NCBI GenBank assembly: GCA_030063045.1 | Contig: JAQSEB010000153.1 | Span: 186,001 to 250,000 of the forward strand | DNA length: 64,000 bases | From: Pratylenchus scribneri | Taxonomy: Eukaryota; Nematoda; Chromadorea; Rhabditida; Pratylenchidae | Direction: 5' to 3' | Part shown: in pieces, positions 12,229 through 24,071 of the stretch | How the letters are laid out: each line of letters starts with the position of its first letter | How positions within the stretch are numbered: the first letter of the stretch is position 1 | Program-made: the position numbers and the translations under genes | The notes under the pieces: generated by a model | The model's input: only the letters and a program-made list of their open reading frames with translations | What the model was told of the DNA's origin: nothing | Database searches by the model: none

Positions 12229-12247
12229 TGGTGCCGCTAGCAGGGGG
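12229..12247 (+). promoter_or_regulatory. Primer-binding site of the non-autonomous LTR element
   Basis: TGGTGCCGCTAGCAGGGGG starts immediately at the end of the 5' LTR. It would pair with a tRNA 3' end ..GGCACCA. I did not identify the tRNA. Confidence 0.7.
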
Positions 12248-15200
12248 TGGCTATTTAAAAATCGCGAATTTAAATAGTTTCGACTCTGTTATGCGAGATC
12301 GTTGGATCTGTCTCCTATTTTAAATTTTTGGAAGCCAAAAATAAATAAATACAAAGCTGCAGCTATTAAAAGGCCAATGCGCATAAAGTCTTTTAATATA
12401 ATTGTCCATTCCAATTTTTCGTATATAAGCCTTAATTGGCCATGAAAATAATATAAAATAATAATAATAAATTATAATAATAATAATGGACAAAATGAGC
12501 GAAATATAATTGGGAGAAAGTAAGAAAATATAAAATTAAATATTTAAAATAATAAATAATTCCCTCATCTTTAATATTTCCACCTCCAAATTCCTCTAAT
12601 AATTCTTTTTATTTCCAACTCTCCCTCTTCAAATGCCCTCATTTCTTCTTTTTCCATCTGTGATTGGCCTGATCAACCAATCCCAACATGGCAATTAAAA
12701 AAAATTAAAAATTAAAAGGGCAAATTAAATATAAAAATTCTATTTCACAATCGCTCAAGTGCTTTCAAAATTTGAAATCGAGGCAGATAAAAACACCTGC
12801 AAGTCCGATCGCAAACATCGAAAGAACGGAACTCAAAGGGGAAGACACATTTTTTCCACACCTTTTAACAATTGAATCCACCGCAAACATTACACCCCAC
12901 CCCCTCCCATTTCGACACAATTTCAATAACAAAAATATTTCTTAATTCAAATCGCATTTTCAATCCTCTTCCACACAAAGCCCATTTAATCATCGCGTGA
13001 CCATCTAAAAATTATGAAATTGGCAAAAAAATCCAACAAAATCAGTTTATGAGACAAAAATGAAAGAAGATGGGGAATATATTTATTATTATATGAAGAC
13101 ATGAAATGATTAATACTCCAATTTGGCAACATAAGAAAAAAGTAGAAAGGAAAATAATGGTCAACAAAATAAAATTTGCCAAAGCAAATTATGGCAAAAA
13201 TTTATTGGCCATGTAATTCAAGGACAAAATTACTATACAAGAAAGGAAGGGATCTCTTCCCTCAGTAGCCAGTTTTCATGATTTCTCAAAATCAAATATT
13301 TCCTTCCAAAGCTCCAAATGAGCCTGCACATTGGCCACCACTATTAAAGAATGGAAGCAATCAAAAGAAGGAAAAAAGGAATCGCCAAAAGGAAAAACTA
13401 AGTGATTGCTAGCCACTGCCAATAGGTCCCCACTTGCATTGGGTATAAAAACTGGCCTGGCAACCTAGCAATTAAAAACACCAAGATTGGGCAATATTTT
13501 AATCCAAGGGAAACAATAAATTTGGAATTGAAAAATGATTTGAGAAGGAAAAGAATTGATAAGCAATATGGCTTGAAGCCGAAAAAATGATGTTGGAAAA
13601 GGAAATTTAACCGATTATGCAATAAACAGAAAATGAATAAACTGCTGAAATGACATTATAAAGCGACTTTATTTAAATAATTTGGTTCAGGAGCGCATCA
13701 AATAAAATCGTCAGAACTTATTAATAAAAAGATTGTACAATTTCCAAGCAATTATATCCATTATTTGGTCAAGGACAAATATAAAAAATGGAAATAATAA
13801 TGCGAATATTGCCATTAGAGAAATGAAAAAATATCGCCGGTATTGAAGGAGAATATGGCAAATTTGGCAGTTTAAACTTTCGATAAATAATATAATGAAT
13901 TTTTTGGCAAGCAAATAATAAGATTCTAAGTTGAAGTTAGCAGAAAGGATTTAATTGCTGCCACAAAAGGGAATTCATGATTTCGCACAAATGTGACCAA
14001 ATCGAGAAGATTTGGCCCACCAATTTGTTCGTTCATTTGGAATATGCTAATTTTTCAGTTCTATCACAATTTTCTCATCAAAGCAAGTGAAAAATATCAG
14101 AAACAAATTGTTGACTACAATTGATTTTGAAAGTAAATGAAATATAATCAATTTTAATTGATTCAATGCTAAATATTTTGCGAACTTTTTTTAACAAAAA
14201 GAAAGAAAATTAAGATCGATATTCTATTAAAATGGCGCTTAAAGCCAAACCAAATATTGACCTAATTTCACTCTCAAACATTTGTGGAAATGCAAATAAA
14301 AGAGGAAAATATTCAAATGGAAGAGCATATTAATTTTTTTGCCATGTATTGACTGAATTGAATGATTCTAATTTTCAATTCTTTTGCTCTAATGTTGAGC
14401 GCAAGTTCCTTTATTGGAATATTGGATTGATCAAATCATTATTTTGGAAATTGGATACATTTCATAATTATCAAGAATTGATGGGGCAAATAAATTGGTT
14501 AAGAATAATAACGAGCATAAAATGAATAAAGAATTTGAAAAAAGAAAAGGTGAATCTGATGGTCAACAAATGGAATAAAGGAAAAAAATACCCGACTTGG
14601 GTCCCGCTGGCTCCATTCCATCTTTTAAAGCATATAGCAGAAGATGCGAAAATCGTTTGTAAAGTTAAAATTTGAACATTCCTGCTGGCATAGCAAATTC
14701 ATTCGGCCTTCCTAGATTATCGTGAATTATGGAATTAAATGAAAGGAAAGAACTAGATTATTTTCAATCGAGAATTGATAAAAATGTGCGATAAAGAAAA
14801 CTCAAAATCCGGCGACTAAAGAAAAATCACAATTGTAAAGAACGAATAGAAAAACTAATGAAAATGATAAATATTAAGAAATACAAGGAAAAAATACTAG
14901 AATAAGGATAGCAAGAAGGAAGAGAAAATTATCAAAAAAATAAAACGCGAGAAATAAAAATTTTGGAAAAAAATAGAGTAGAATGGACTGTTTGAGCCAT
15001 CGAGTATTCATCACATAAACTAATAAGTCGAATGGCCTACAATCATAACAACAACAACAATGGGATTCAAATTCAATGGCAACACTCAAAACAAGAACCG
15101 ATCTGGCAACAACAACAACCACATGGCATCAATCACATTAATGGCCAAACAACAATCTTGTCAACTTGCGTCAACATCAGAATGTCAAATTTGGACGAAA

Positions 15201-15345
15201 CTGACCCCTAGTCTCAAGTGTGACGATGCCCAATTTAATCCTCACTCTTAGTCCACGAAATTATTTGCACAATTCATTTTGGAATTTTGAGATTTATATT
15301 TTAGAATTGAAAAACTTATTTGAAAAATGGATCGAGGACGATCCT
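12248..15345. other. Interior of the non-autonomous LTR element, no coding seen
   Basis: This is about 3.1 kb of AT-rich sequence without gag, protease, reverse transcriptase or integrase motifs in any frame. Open frames are short. The stretch includes CAACAACAAC-type simple repeat near 15045-15120. Confidence 0.7.
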
Positions 15346-15362
15346 TGAAAAGAAAAGGGGCA
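15346..15362 (+). promoter_or_regulatory. Polypurine tract before the 3' LTR
   Basis: GAAAAGAAAAGGGGCA abuts the TGTAAT start of the 3' LTR, the expected position of a plus-strand priming tract. Confidence 0.75.
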
Positions 15363-15833
15363 TGTAATATCCAAAATTATTTTCTCCTATTTCGTCTATT
15401 TCTATTCTTCGTCATTACTCATTAGTCCCGCCCAGACTGGATTTCAACATCTTTGGCGGCCGATTGCTCACCCAATGGATCTGCTAGCCAGAAGATGAAC
15501 TTCACTTTAATAAATTCTCCACACTTGATAATCCTTCCCCAATTCCCCCCTTCATGATTATGTAATTTTCTATATATTTTTTCTCCATCCTTTTGTCCCC
15601 TTTTCCCCCTTAATATTTGATTCATATTTATTTAATAATATTTATTAATTTATTTAATTCCTTTTTCTAAATGAATAAACTCCTCCCCCCAAATATTCAA
15701 TAATTTATTAATAATCAAGAGTCAAGGGGTAATCAAATGCCAGGGGCTATCGGGACCTTCGGGCAACTCGATATGCCCCCAGGACCTGCGCCAATTCCCC
15801 TCAATTTCATTCCCCGGGTCACCCCACATTACA
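15363..15833 (+). repeat. 3' LTR of the non-autonomous element
   Basis: It is 471 bp long and appears identical to the 5' LTR on reading. It is followed by GGTG, completing the target duplication. Confidence 0.88.
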
Positions 15834-16395
15834 GGTGTGTATTTAAACAATTCAATCCAATTAGGGTTACAAATACTAAAACTTACACCTCCTCAGTTTG
15901 ATAAATTTCCAAAAGAAACATAAATAAAGCAAAAATGATGAACAAATGCAAAATAGATAAATATTTTGCGATTTGAAAATAGCCATGAAAATTGATGTAA
16001 ATTTTAATTCAACGGTAACGCTCATATAGGAAAGAATAGTGGAAATTGCCCAAATTAGGCAACAAATTTTCATTATATTCCTGTAAATATAATAAAATTT
16101 TAAATATTTCTAGAAAACAATTTCACCTCGTTTTAGTTTGTTTTAGATATTTCAAAGGAAAATAGATACAATGGACACGGTTCAGTGCCATTGCAAGCAA
16201 ATGAATATGAATGGAAATTAGGGGTATACGAAATATCATAATCACAGTTGAAATTTCATATACCCATGTCCATTGAAATTGCATGCATAGACGATATGCA
16301 AATGAGATGAGAAGCAAAACAAACATTCCAATCGCCTAAAAATTAGTTATTTAAAATATTTATGTTAGTGAAAATGTAAAAAATATTAAAATAAT

Positions 16396-17342
16396 TGTCG
16401 CTCCGGGGCCAAAAAGTGATTGGGGAGGTGTTGGCCAAATCCCGCCGGCCGGGAGGTCCGGGATTCTCCCCTGCCTCGGACGGGGACCGGAGGCGGCGTG
16501 GATGCCGGATTAAGACCGTTTGGGGGGTATGGGGCTCCACCCAGTCATCAGGAGGGGACTGGGACCCTTGGGCTAAGATTGGGCCAAACCGCAGCGGTTG
16601 GCGGCTGGGAATAATGCCATTTGGAGGGAAAGGAGGAGAAAGGGAATGGGTGAAAAGGGAAAGGGGAAAATGGGATGGCGAAGAAAAGGGGGAAGGAAGG
16701 GAATGGGGGCGATCGGCGGGAATAGCCGATTTCGCCCGGAAAGCGAAGTTTGGGCAGCTGACCGGCCCTGGAAGGAGGAAACGACGGTGGGGGCCAAGAA
16801 TGGCGGATTAATTCCCACCCTCCTAGGAAGACAACTTAATTAACTTCCCCATTTCCAAAATACACAAATTTAAATAAACTTTATTGGCGGCGAATAAAAT
16901 ATGGAAATGTGAATAATGGGGGAAACAAAAGGATGGAAATGGGGTAAAATCAAAGGGGAGGCGCAGAAGAAGGCATCGGCCAAATTCCCAGCAGAAGAGG
17001 AGGAGAGAGCGCTGGGGGGCAAACAGGACTGGACGAGGCTGGATTGGAAGATTGAGAAGAACTGAGAGCGAAGTGAAGTTGAACTGAGATGAATTGGGGG
17101 GAGGGGCCTGGACTTTTAAAGCCCCTGGGGGAAGGGCAGATCAGCCATTGATGGAAATGGAAGAGGCGGGGCAATGTTGAATTGCGGAAGGAAGAAAAGG
17201 CTCTTCCATGGCCGAAATGGAAGGGAATGGAAATGGCCATAGAGGGGAAAAGGCCCCAAGGGCAATGAGCCTCAATGAGGCAGGGGGGGGGGGCGGTTAA
17301 TCCATTTGCTCCCCAATCACACAATTCGCTTGAGTAGCGACA
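16396..17342 (-). repeat. BEL/Pao LTR 1 (3'-most in element orientation)
   Basis: This 947-bp LTR has perfect terminal TGTCGCT..AGCGACA. On the minus strand an AATAAAG signal lies near 16875-16882, plausibly the LTR poly(A) signal. It contains an 11-G run near 17283-17293. Confidence 0.9.
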
Positions 17343-18187
17343 CTCCCCCTCCGGCCCAGCGCGAAGAAGAAGCATCCAAGGGCAATGACGGCAGTGGATG
17401 ATGAAGGAGGCGGCATGTTGGCAGCCGAAGGCAATGCCGGCAATTGTTGGAAGCAAGACGGCCAATGGAAAGGATCAAAAAGGGGGGGAAAAATGGGGCA
17501 CAAATGAAATAAAAAGGGGGAAAAATGAAAAACAAATGAAAGGAAGGGAAAATGGGGAGAGGGGAGCCAGCCATTTAGTCCATTCCGTTCATTATCTGAA
17601 AAAAAGAAGGGAGGGGAGAATCCCCCGGATTTGAATGGCCATTGAGGGAAGGCCAAAGGCGGGGTGGCCAAAAAGGGAAGCCAAGGATGGCATTGAAGGG
17701 AAGGCTATTAATAGGTTAGGGAAGGTCATTTGCATTTGAAGAAGGGCCTCCCTGAGCCAATCAAAGGAGGATGATTGGAGGGGAAGGAGGCAGCAAAATG
17801 GCCTGGCCGAGCAATGGAAAGAAAGGGGAAGCAAATGAGGAAAGTGGAATCCCTTCTTGGGTTCAATCAAAGGGTGGATTGGGGGAAAGATGAGGCCAAA
17901 TGAGGCAATGCCACAGCAGAGGTGGCTAGTAAGGCCAATCATTGAGGGAAATGATTGGGATGAGATAAAAGTAGAGGGGAGGGAAGGCGAAAGCCATGGC
18001 AAAGATGGCAAAAAGGAGTAAGGGTGAGGCCACGGCGGGGATGGCATGGAAGGGAAGGCAAAAGGAGCAAAGCCACGACAAAGGCGGCATAGAAGAGGGA
18101 TTAAATCGCCTTTCGGTATGATGGGAAAGGAGGAGAGATGAGAAGGAAATTGGCCATGGCGGGGACGACAAAAGGAGAAGGGCCCTT
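17343..18187 (-). other. Post-gag region of BEL/Pao copy 1
   Basis: About 845 bp lie between the gag stop and the polypurine tract next to LTR 1. This is where pol would lie in a full element. No reverse transcriptase or integrase motif is visible in any frame. Several overlapping Pro/Phe- or Lys/Gly-rich open frames here are by-products of the purine-rich composition. Confidence 0.7.
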
Positions 18188-19498
18188 TTATTCCCAGGGA
18201 GGAATAGGAGAAGATGGGGGAGGGAGATCGGGTGAAAAGGTGATTCCCAATTCTTGGCGGCTCTCCCAGTGGTTTTTGGTGGTCGAGGGATGAACCAGCA
18301 TTGGAGGCAACCTTTCGGGTTTGGGTTGGGTGAGGGAACGCTTGGTGACGCGTTCCACTTCTTCCCTTTCCGCCACAAATTCATTCAGCGCCCGGCGCCA
18401 ATAGGCCAAGTCCCAGTTAATCCCAGTGCGGCGTTCGGTTTTGCAAAGCTCGGAAAGGACAGAGGCGGGTAATTTGGATTTGAGGACCCGAAGGAGGGCG
18501 GCATCATCGCGGAGGGAGCCCGCCCTTTCAAGCCGGCGACAATTATTGTCGACAATGTCGACAAAATCCCGAAGGGCGACTGCAGTGTCCTTGATTGGGG
18601 GGAGCTCAAGCAATTGGTCCCGCAATCGATCTGTGTATCGACGGGGGTCACCAAATCGCTGGTGCAAAGTCTCGAGGACGTGGGTGTAATTTTCCTCGGT
18701 GCATTCATAGCCGGAGACTGCGGAGTGGGGCGCACTTCCTTTCACAAGCTGCCCCAGGAGGTAGGAAAGCTTGATTTGGTCGGGCAAATCTGGATTGTTA
18801 TGGACGGCGAAGTCAAAGACCTGCCAGAATTGGGGCCATTGGGCCGGGTCACCCGGAAATTCGAGGAGGCGAACCTTCGGCAATTGGACCAGGGGTGAAG
18901 AGATTGGGGAGGGAGTGCGCGAAATGAATGGAGGGACTGGCCGCAGTTTAGGTCGAGGCAATTCGAGCCATGATGGGGTGGCCATAAATGGCAGAGGGGA
19001 ATTGGGTTGAGCCATGGGATTGGAATTCACCAAGGAGCGTTCGCTTTGCTCCTCATCAATTGCCAGTTGGGAAAGTTGGGAGGAGGCCACGGAGAGGGCC
19101 TCGGCATTTTCTTCCTCTGCTACATTGCGCCGCAAATTCGAGGCCAAATGAACAGCCCGCTGAAGGAAGTCGGCCATTGGTTCACCTGCTGGCTGGTAGC
19201 GGAGGTAGATATTTCCTTCGGGGGCAGCCCGCCGGGGGTTTAGGCTACCGAGCATGGCAGCCCATTGGTCCATTTGATGCCGGCCAGCTCCCACTTCGGT
19301 CTCGATTGCTCGGATAAGCGAGAGGGCGCATTCGCGGCGCTGAGCTTTCCAAGTCTCAGCATTTTGGCCTTCGGGGAAAGGTTCTTGGGCGAGCCCATTG
19401 GCTCGGGAAATTATATCCTGAAGACGCAGGGTGATGGCGTCTAGAGCCAGCCTAAACGGGAGGGAAGCCCCTGAATCGGGAGCCTCAACCTTCTTCAT
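18188..19498 (-). CDS. BEL/Pao gag protein (DUF1759-type), copy 1
   Basis: This 436-aa protein starts MKKVEAPDSG. The N-terminal half is helical with LQDIISRANGLAQEP. A Pro-rich linker (PRPKLRPVPPFISRTPSPIS) leads to the DUF1759-type core: LVQLPKVRLLEFPGDPAQW, FWQVFDFAVHNN, DQIKLSYLLGQLVKG, LETLHQRFGDPRR. This order (KLP..FxGDPxxWxxFw..F..xVhxn) is characteristic of BEL/Pao Gag, which forms the particle shell. No zinc knuckle or protease follows. It differs from copy 2 by a Pro in place of Ser in the E-F-x-G-D-P motif; Ser is the commoner form in the family as I know it. Confidence 0.9.
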   Translation of the reverse strand: MKKVEAPDSGASLPFRLALDAITLRLQDIISRANGLAQEPFPEGQNAETWKAQRRECALSLIRAIETEVGAGRHQMDQWAAMLGSLNPRRAAPEGNIYLRYQPAGEPMADFLQRAVHLASNLRRNVAEEENAEALSVASSQLSQLAIDEEQSERSLVNSNPMAQPNSPLPFMATPSWLELPRPKLRPVPPFISRTPSPISSPLVQLPKVRLLEFPGDPAQWPQFWQVFDFAVHNNPDLPDQIKLSYLLGQLVKGSAPHSAVSGYECTEENYTHVLETLHQRFGDPRRYTDRLRDQLLELPPIKDTAVALRDFVDIVDNNCRRLERAGSLRDDAALLRVLKSKLPASVLSELCKTERRTGINWDLAYWRRALNEFVAEREEVERVTKRSLTQPKPERLPPMLVHPSTTKNHWESRQELGITFSPDLPPPSSPIPPWE

Positions 19499-20968
19499 TG
19501 CTAAGTTAATTTGTTGAGATTGGGATGGAAAGCAGGGAGAAAAGTTTGAAGGTGGGGGAATGAAATGAGATGGCCCCTTGGTTGGGGGAAGGCAAGTTGG
19601 GATTGGTTGGGCGGAAAAGGGGGATGGGCCAGCCGATGATGTTGTTGTTCACCTGAAAGGGTGGTGAACTTTGGTGTTCACCGATGGACAAGGCAAAAAA
19701 CGGTGGAAATGATGAAACGCGGAATGAAAGGTGGAATGTGAAAGGGTAAAAAGTTTGCCCCAGGGGCAAACTTTGACCCAACATGTCCGAAAGACATGTT
19801 TATCGCGAAAAATGGTGATCAAAAAGTGGGACGCGGCTAAAAATGGAATTGGATGGCGAAGGGTGGGATGATGGCCAAAAGCGATAGGCCTGAAAATAGA
19901 GGGGAATGGAAAACGCACAAGAGGAGCAATGCTTGGATGGGAAGGATGGAGAGGAGGAAGATGCAGGTGCCCCAGAATGGATGGATGGAATGGGGGAACA
20001 TAGGATGGAAATGGATGAAGAAGTTGTTTGTTGGCCATAGAATTGGACGGCGGGGGGAATGTGCGAAGAGGCGATTGGGAATTCGAAGGAGGGAAAGCGC
20101 CACTGAATGGTTTGGATGGAACAAAAGAAAGGAGGTGAGGATTGGATAGAAGGGGAATTGACCAAAGGATGGTCAATGTGGGTAAAATGGCGGCGGGGAT
20201 GGCCAAGGGAAAAGGAAAAGAAGGGAAGGAGATGGAGGCAAGGTGCCGATTTGGAATGAAAAAAAGGGAAGGAATGTGGCGGCGCGGCCAATGCAATTTG
20301 CTTGGGACTAGGACCGGCAAGCAAATCACGTGAATACAGAACCCGGCTGGACGAAGTGCTGTTTTGCTCGGCTGGATGGAGCGGAATGGAATGCCCGGCT
20401 AGTGGAGGTGAATTTGCGCATGCCTGACTGGATGAGGTAGATTTGCGCTAACCTAGCTGAGTGAGGTGAATTTTGCGCTAGCCTAGCTGGATGGGGCGGA
20501 TTTGCGCGAGCCCAGCTTGGATGAGGCGAAAATGCGCGAGCCTAGCTTGGATGAGGCGAAAATGAGCGAGCCTAGCTGGGATGAGGCGAAAATGCGCGTG
20601 CCAGGCTGGATGAGGCAAAGGGAATTGAAATGTGAAAATGCGCCAAAGGGAGGCGCTAATATGCTCGGCTGGATGGTGCAAAATTGGGAAAGGAAGTTGC
20701 CTAGCTAGGAGAGGCGAATTGAAATGGAAATGACGGAAAGGGGAAGGAGGAATTTGGATTATATTTGGCTGGGTGCAGCAAATTTGAGGAGGAAGATTGG
20801 CCCGGTTTGGAGAGTTGAAATTCATGGAAAATGGGAAAAAGCACGAAAGGAAGGCGCAGAAATAAGGGGAAGAAGGAAGGAAGGGAAATGACAAATGGGA
20901 AATAGCAAATGAGGAAAAAGGGTGAAGGGAAATCGGGCGAGGAGCGATGACCCGTACGGGGCTCCATC
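19499..20968 (-). other. BEL/Pao leader, copy 1, with hairpins and 30-bp repeats
   Basis: On the minus strand this 1.47-kb leader runs from the primer-binding site to gag. At 19750-19774 is a near-perfect palindrome, AAAGTTTGCCCC with a one-base loop and its complement. At 19780-19800 is a second hairpin (AACATGTC, loop CGAAA, GACATGTT). At about 20390-20620 are imperfect 30-bp tandem repeats containing GGATGAGGCGAAAATGCGCG. Open frames across it are compositional. Confidence 0.7.
20948..20968 (-). promoter_or_regulatory. Primer-binding site of BEL/Pao copy 1
   Basis: Read on the minus strand after the LTR end AGCGACA come two bases (GA) and then TGGAGCCCCGTACGGGTCA. It begins with TGG as expected for pairing with a tRNA CCA end. 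I did not assign the tRNA. Confidence 0.65.
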
Positions 20969-21915
20969 TGTCGCTCCGGGGCCAAAAAGTGATTGGGGAG
21001 GTGTTGGCCAAATCCCGCCGGCCGGGAGGTCCGGGATTCTCCCCTGCCTCGGACGGGGACCGGAGGCGGCGTGGATGCCGGATTAAGACCGTTTGGGGGG
21101 TATGGGGCTCCACCCAGTCATCAGGAGGGGACTGGGACCCTTGGGCTAAGATTGGGCCAAACCGCAGCGGTTGGCGGCTGGGAATAATGCCATTTGGAGG
21201 GAAAGGAGGAGAAAGGGAATGGGTGAAAAGGGAAAGGGGAAAATGGGATGGCGAAGAAAAGGGGGAAGGAAGGGAATGGGGGCGATCGGCGGGAATAGCC
21301 GATTTCGCCCGGAAAGCGAAGTTTGGGCAGCTGACCGGCCCTGGAAGGAGGAAACGACGGTGGGGGCCAAGAATGGCGGATTAATTCCCACCCTCCTAGG
21401 AAGACAACTTAATTAACTTCCCCATTTCCAAAATACACAAATTTAAATAAACTTTATTGGCGGCGAATAAAATATGGAAATGTGAATAATGGGGGAAACA
21501 AAAGGATGGAAATGGGGTAAAATCAAAGGGGAGGCGCAGAAGAAGGCATCGGCCAAATTCCCAGCAGAAGAGGAGGAGAGAGCGCTGGGGGGCAAACAGG
21601 ACTGGACGAGGCTGGATTGGAAGATTGAGAAGAACTGAGAGCGAAGTGAAGTTGAACTGAGATGAATTGGGGGGAGGGGCCTGGACTTTTAAAGCCCCTG
21701 GGGGAAGGGCAGATCAGCCATTGATGGAAATGGAAGAGGCGGGGCAATGTTGAATTGCGGAAGGAAGAAAAGGCTCTTCCATGGCCGAAATGGAAGGGAA
21801 TGGAAATGGCCATAGAGGGGAAAAGGCCCCAAGGGCAATGAGCCTCAATGAGGCAGGGGGGGGGGGCGGTTAATCCATTTGCTCCCCAATCACACAATTC
21901 GCTTGAGTAGCGACA
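20969..21915 (-). repeat. BEL/Pao LTR 2, shared by both units
   Basis: This central LTR serves as 5' LTR of copy 1 and 3' LTR of copy 2 in minus-strand orientation. It is 947 bp and offset exactly 4573 bp from LTR 1. Confidence 0.9.
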
Positions 21916-22760
21916 CTCCCCCTCCGGCCCAGCGCGAAGAAGAAGCATCCAAGGGCAATGACGGCAGTGGATGATGAAGGAGGCGGCATGTTGGCAGCCG
22001 AAGGCAATGCCGGCAATTGTTGGAAGCAAGACGGCCAATGGAAAGGATCAAAAAGGGGGGGAAAAATGGGGCACAAATGAAATAAAAAGGGGGAAAAATG
22101 AAAAACAAATGAAAGGAAGGGAAAATGGGGAGAGGGGAGCCAGCCATTTAGTCCATTCCGTTCATTATCTGAAAAAAAGAAGGGAGGGGAGAATCCCCCG
22201 GATTTGAATGGCCATTGAGGGAAGGCCAAAGGCGGGGTGGCCAAAAAGGGAAGCCAAGGATGGCATTGAAGGGAAGGCTATTAATAGGTTAGGGAAGGTC
22301 ATTTGCATTTGAAGAAGGGCCTCCCTGAGCCAATCAAAGGAGGATGATTGGAGGGGAAGGAGGCAGCAAAATGGCCTGGCCGAGCAATGGAAAGAAAGGG
22401 GAAGCAAATGAGGAAAGTGGAATCCCTTCTTGGGTTCAATCAAAGGGTGGATTGGGGGAAAGATGAGGCCAAATGAGGCAATGCCACAGCAGAGGTGGCT
22501 AGTAAGGCCAATCATTGAGGGAAATGATTGGGATGAGATAAAAGTAGAGGGGAGGGAAGGCGAAAGCCATGGCAAAGATGGCAAAAAGGAGTAAGGGTGA
22601 GGCCACGGCGGGGATGGCATGGAAGGGAAGGCAAAAGGAGCAAAGCCACGACAAAGGCGGCATAGAAGAGGGATTAAATCGCCTTTCGGTATGATGGGAA
22701 AGGAGGAGAGATGAGAAGGAAATTGGCCATGGCGGGGACGACAAAAGGAGAAGGGCCCTT
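21916..22760 (-). other. Post-gag region of BEL/Pao copy 2
   Basis: This duplicates 17343-18187 and also lacks any pol motif. It begins at the polypurine tract abutting LTR 2. Confidence 0.7.
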
Positions 22761-24071
22761 TTATTCCCAGGGAGGAATAGGAGAAGATGGGGGAGGGAGA
22801 TCGGGTGAAAAGGTGATTCCCAATTCTTGGCGGCTCTCCCAGTGGTTTTTGGTGGTCGAGGGATGAACCAGCATTGGAGGCAACCTTTCGGGTTTGGGTT
22901 GGGTGAGGGAACGCTTGGTGACGCGTTCCACTTCTTCCCTTTCCGCCACAAATTCATTCAGCGCCCGGCGCCAATAGGCCAAGTCCCAGTTAATCCCAGT
23001 GCGGCGTTCGGTTTTGCAAAGCTCGGAAAGGACAGAGGCGGGTAATTTGGATTTGAGGACCCGAAGGAGGGCGGCATCATCGCGGAGGGAGCCCGCCCTT
23101 TCAAGCCGGCGACAATTATTGTCGACAATGTCGACAAAATCCCGAAGGGCGACTGCAGTGTCCTTGATTGGGGGGAGCTCAAGCAATTGGTCCCGCAATC
23201 GATCTGTGTATCGACGGGGGTCACCAAATCGCTGGTGCAAAGTCTCGAGGACGTGGGTGTAATTTTCCTCGGTGCATTCATAGCCGGAGACTGCGGAGTG
23301 GGGCGCACTTCCTTTCACAAGCTGCCCCAGGAGGTAGGAAAGCTTGATTTGGTCGGGCAAATCTGGATTGTTATGGACGGCGAAGTCAAAGACCTGCCAG
23401 AATTGGGGCCATTGGGCCGGGTCACCCGAAAATTCGAGGAGGCGAACCTTCGGCAATTGGACCAGGGGTGAAGAGATTGGGGAGGGAGTGCGCGAAATGA
23501 ATGGAGGGACTGGCCGCAGTTTAGGTCGAGGCAATTCGAGCCATGATGGGGTGGCCATAAATGGCAGAGGGGAATTGGGTTGAGCCATGGGATTGGAATT
23601 CACCAAGGAGCGTTCGCTTTGCTCCTCATCAATTGCCAGTTGGGAAAGTTGGGAGGAGGCCACGGAGAGGGCCTCGGCATTTTCTTCCTCTGCTACATTG
23701 CGCCGCAAATTCGAGGCCAAATGAACAGCCCGCTGAAGGAAGTCGGCCATTGGTTCACCTGCTGGCTGGTAGCGGAGGTAGATATTTCCTTCGGGGGCAG
23801 CCCGCCGGGGGTTTAGGCTACCGAGCATGGCAGCCCATTGGTCCATTTGATGCCGGCCAGCTCCCACTTCGGTCTCGATTGCTCGGATAAGCGAGAGGGC
23901 GCATTCGCGGCGCTGAGCTTTCCAAGTCTCAGCATTTTGGCCTTCGGGGAAAGGTTCTTGGGCGAGCCCATTGGCTCGGGAAATTATATCCTGAAGACGC
24001 AGGGTGATGGCGTCTAGAGCCAGCCTAAACGGGAGGGAAGCCCCTGAATCGGGAGCCTCAACCTTCTTCAT
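22761..24071 (-). CDS. BEL/Pao gag protein (DUF1759-type), copy 2
   Basis: This 436-aa protein is identical to copy 1 except for Ser instead of Pro in the LLEFSGDPAQW motif (one base, near 23430 versus 18857). It lies 4573 bp from copy 1. Both copies keep full-length open frames, so gag may still be translated and act in trans. Confidence 0.9.
   Translation of the reverse strand: MKKVEAPDSGASLPFRLALDAITLRLQDIISRANGLAQEPFPEGQNAETWKAQRRECALSLIRAIETEVGAGRHQMDQWAAMLGSLNPRRAAPEGNIYLRYQPAGEPMADFLQRAVHLASNLRRNVAEEENAEALSVASSQLSQLAIDEEQSERSLVNSNPMAQPNSPLPFMATPSWLELPRPKLRPVPPFISRTPSPISSPLVQLPKVRLLEFSGDPAQWPQFWQVFDFAVHNNPDLPDQIKLSYLLGQLVKGSAPHSAVSGYECTEENYTHVLETLHQRFGDPRRYTDRLRDQLLELPPIKDTAVALRDFVDIVDNNCRRLERAGSLRDDAALLRVLKSKLPASVLSELCKTERRTGINWDLAYWRRALNEFVAEREEVERVTKRSLTQPKPERLPPMLVHPSTTKNHWESRQELGITFSPDLPPPSSPIPPWE

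Larger units (their letters stand above)
11758..15833 (+). mobile_element. Non-autonomous LTR retroelement in receptor B intron 3
   Basis: Two LTRs of 471 bp (11758-12228 and 15363-15833) look identical by eye. They begin TGTAAT and end ATTACA. The left flank ..GGTG and right flank GGTG.. form a 4-bp target duplication. Directly after the 5' LTR is TGGTGCCGCTAGCAG, a primer-binding site starting with TGG. Directly before the 3' LTR is a polypurine tract GAAAAGAAAAGGGG. The 3.1-kb interior has no open frame resembling gag or pol, so the element must be mobilised in trans. Identical LTRs indicate a recent insertion. Confidence 0.88.

Noticed and set aside
17343..18187. Possible pol remnant after gag
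   Set aside because: No reverse transcriptase, RNase H, protease or integrase motif in any frame.
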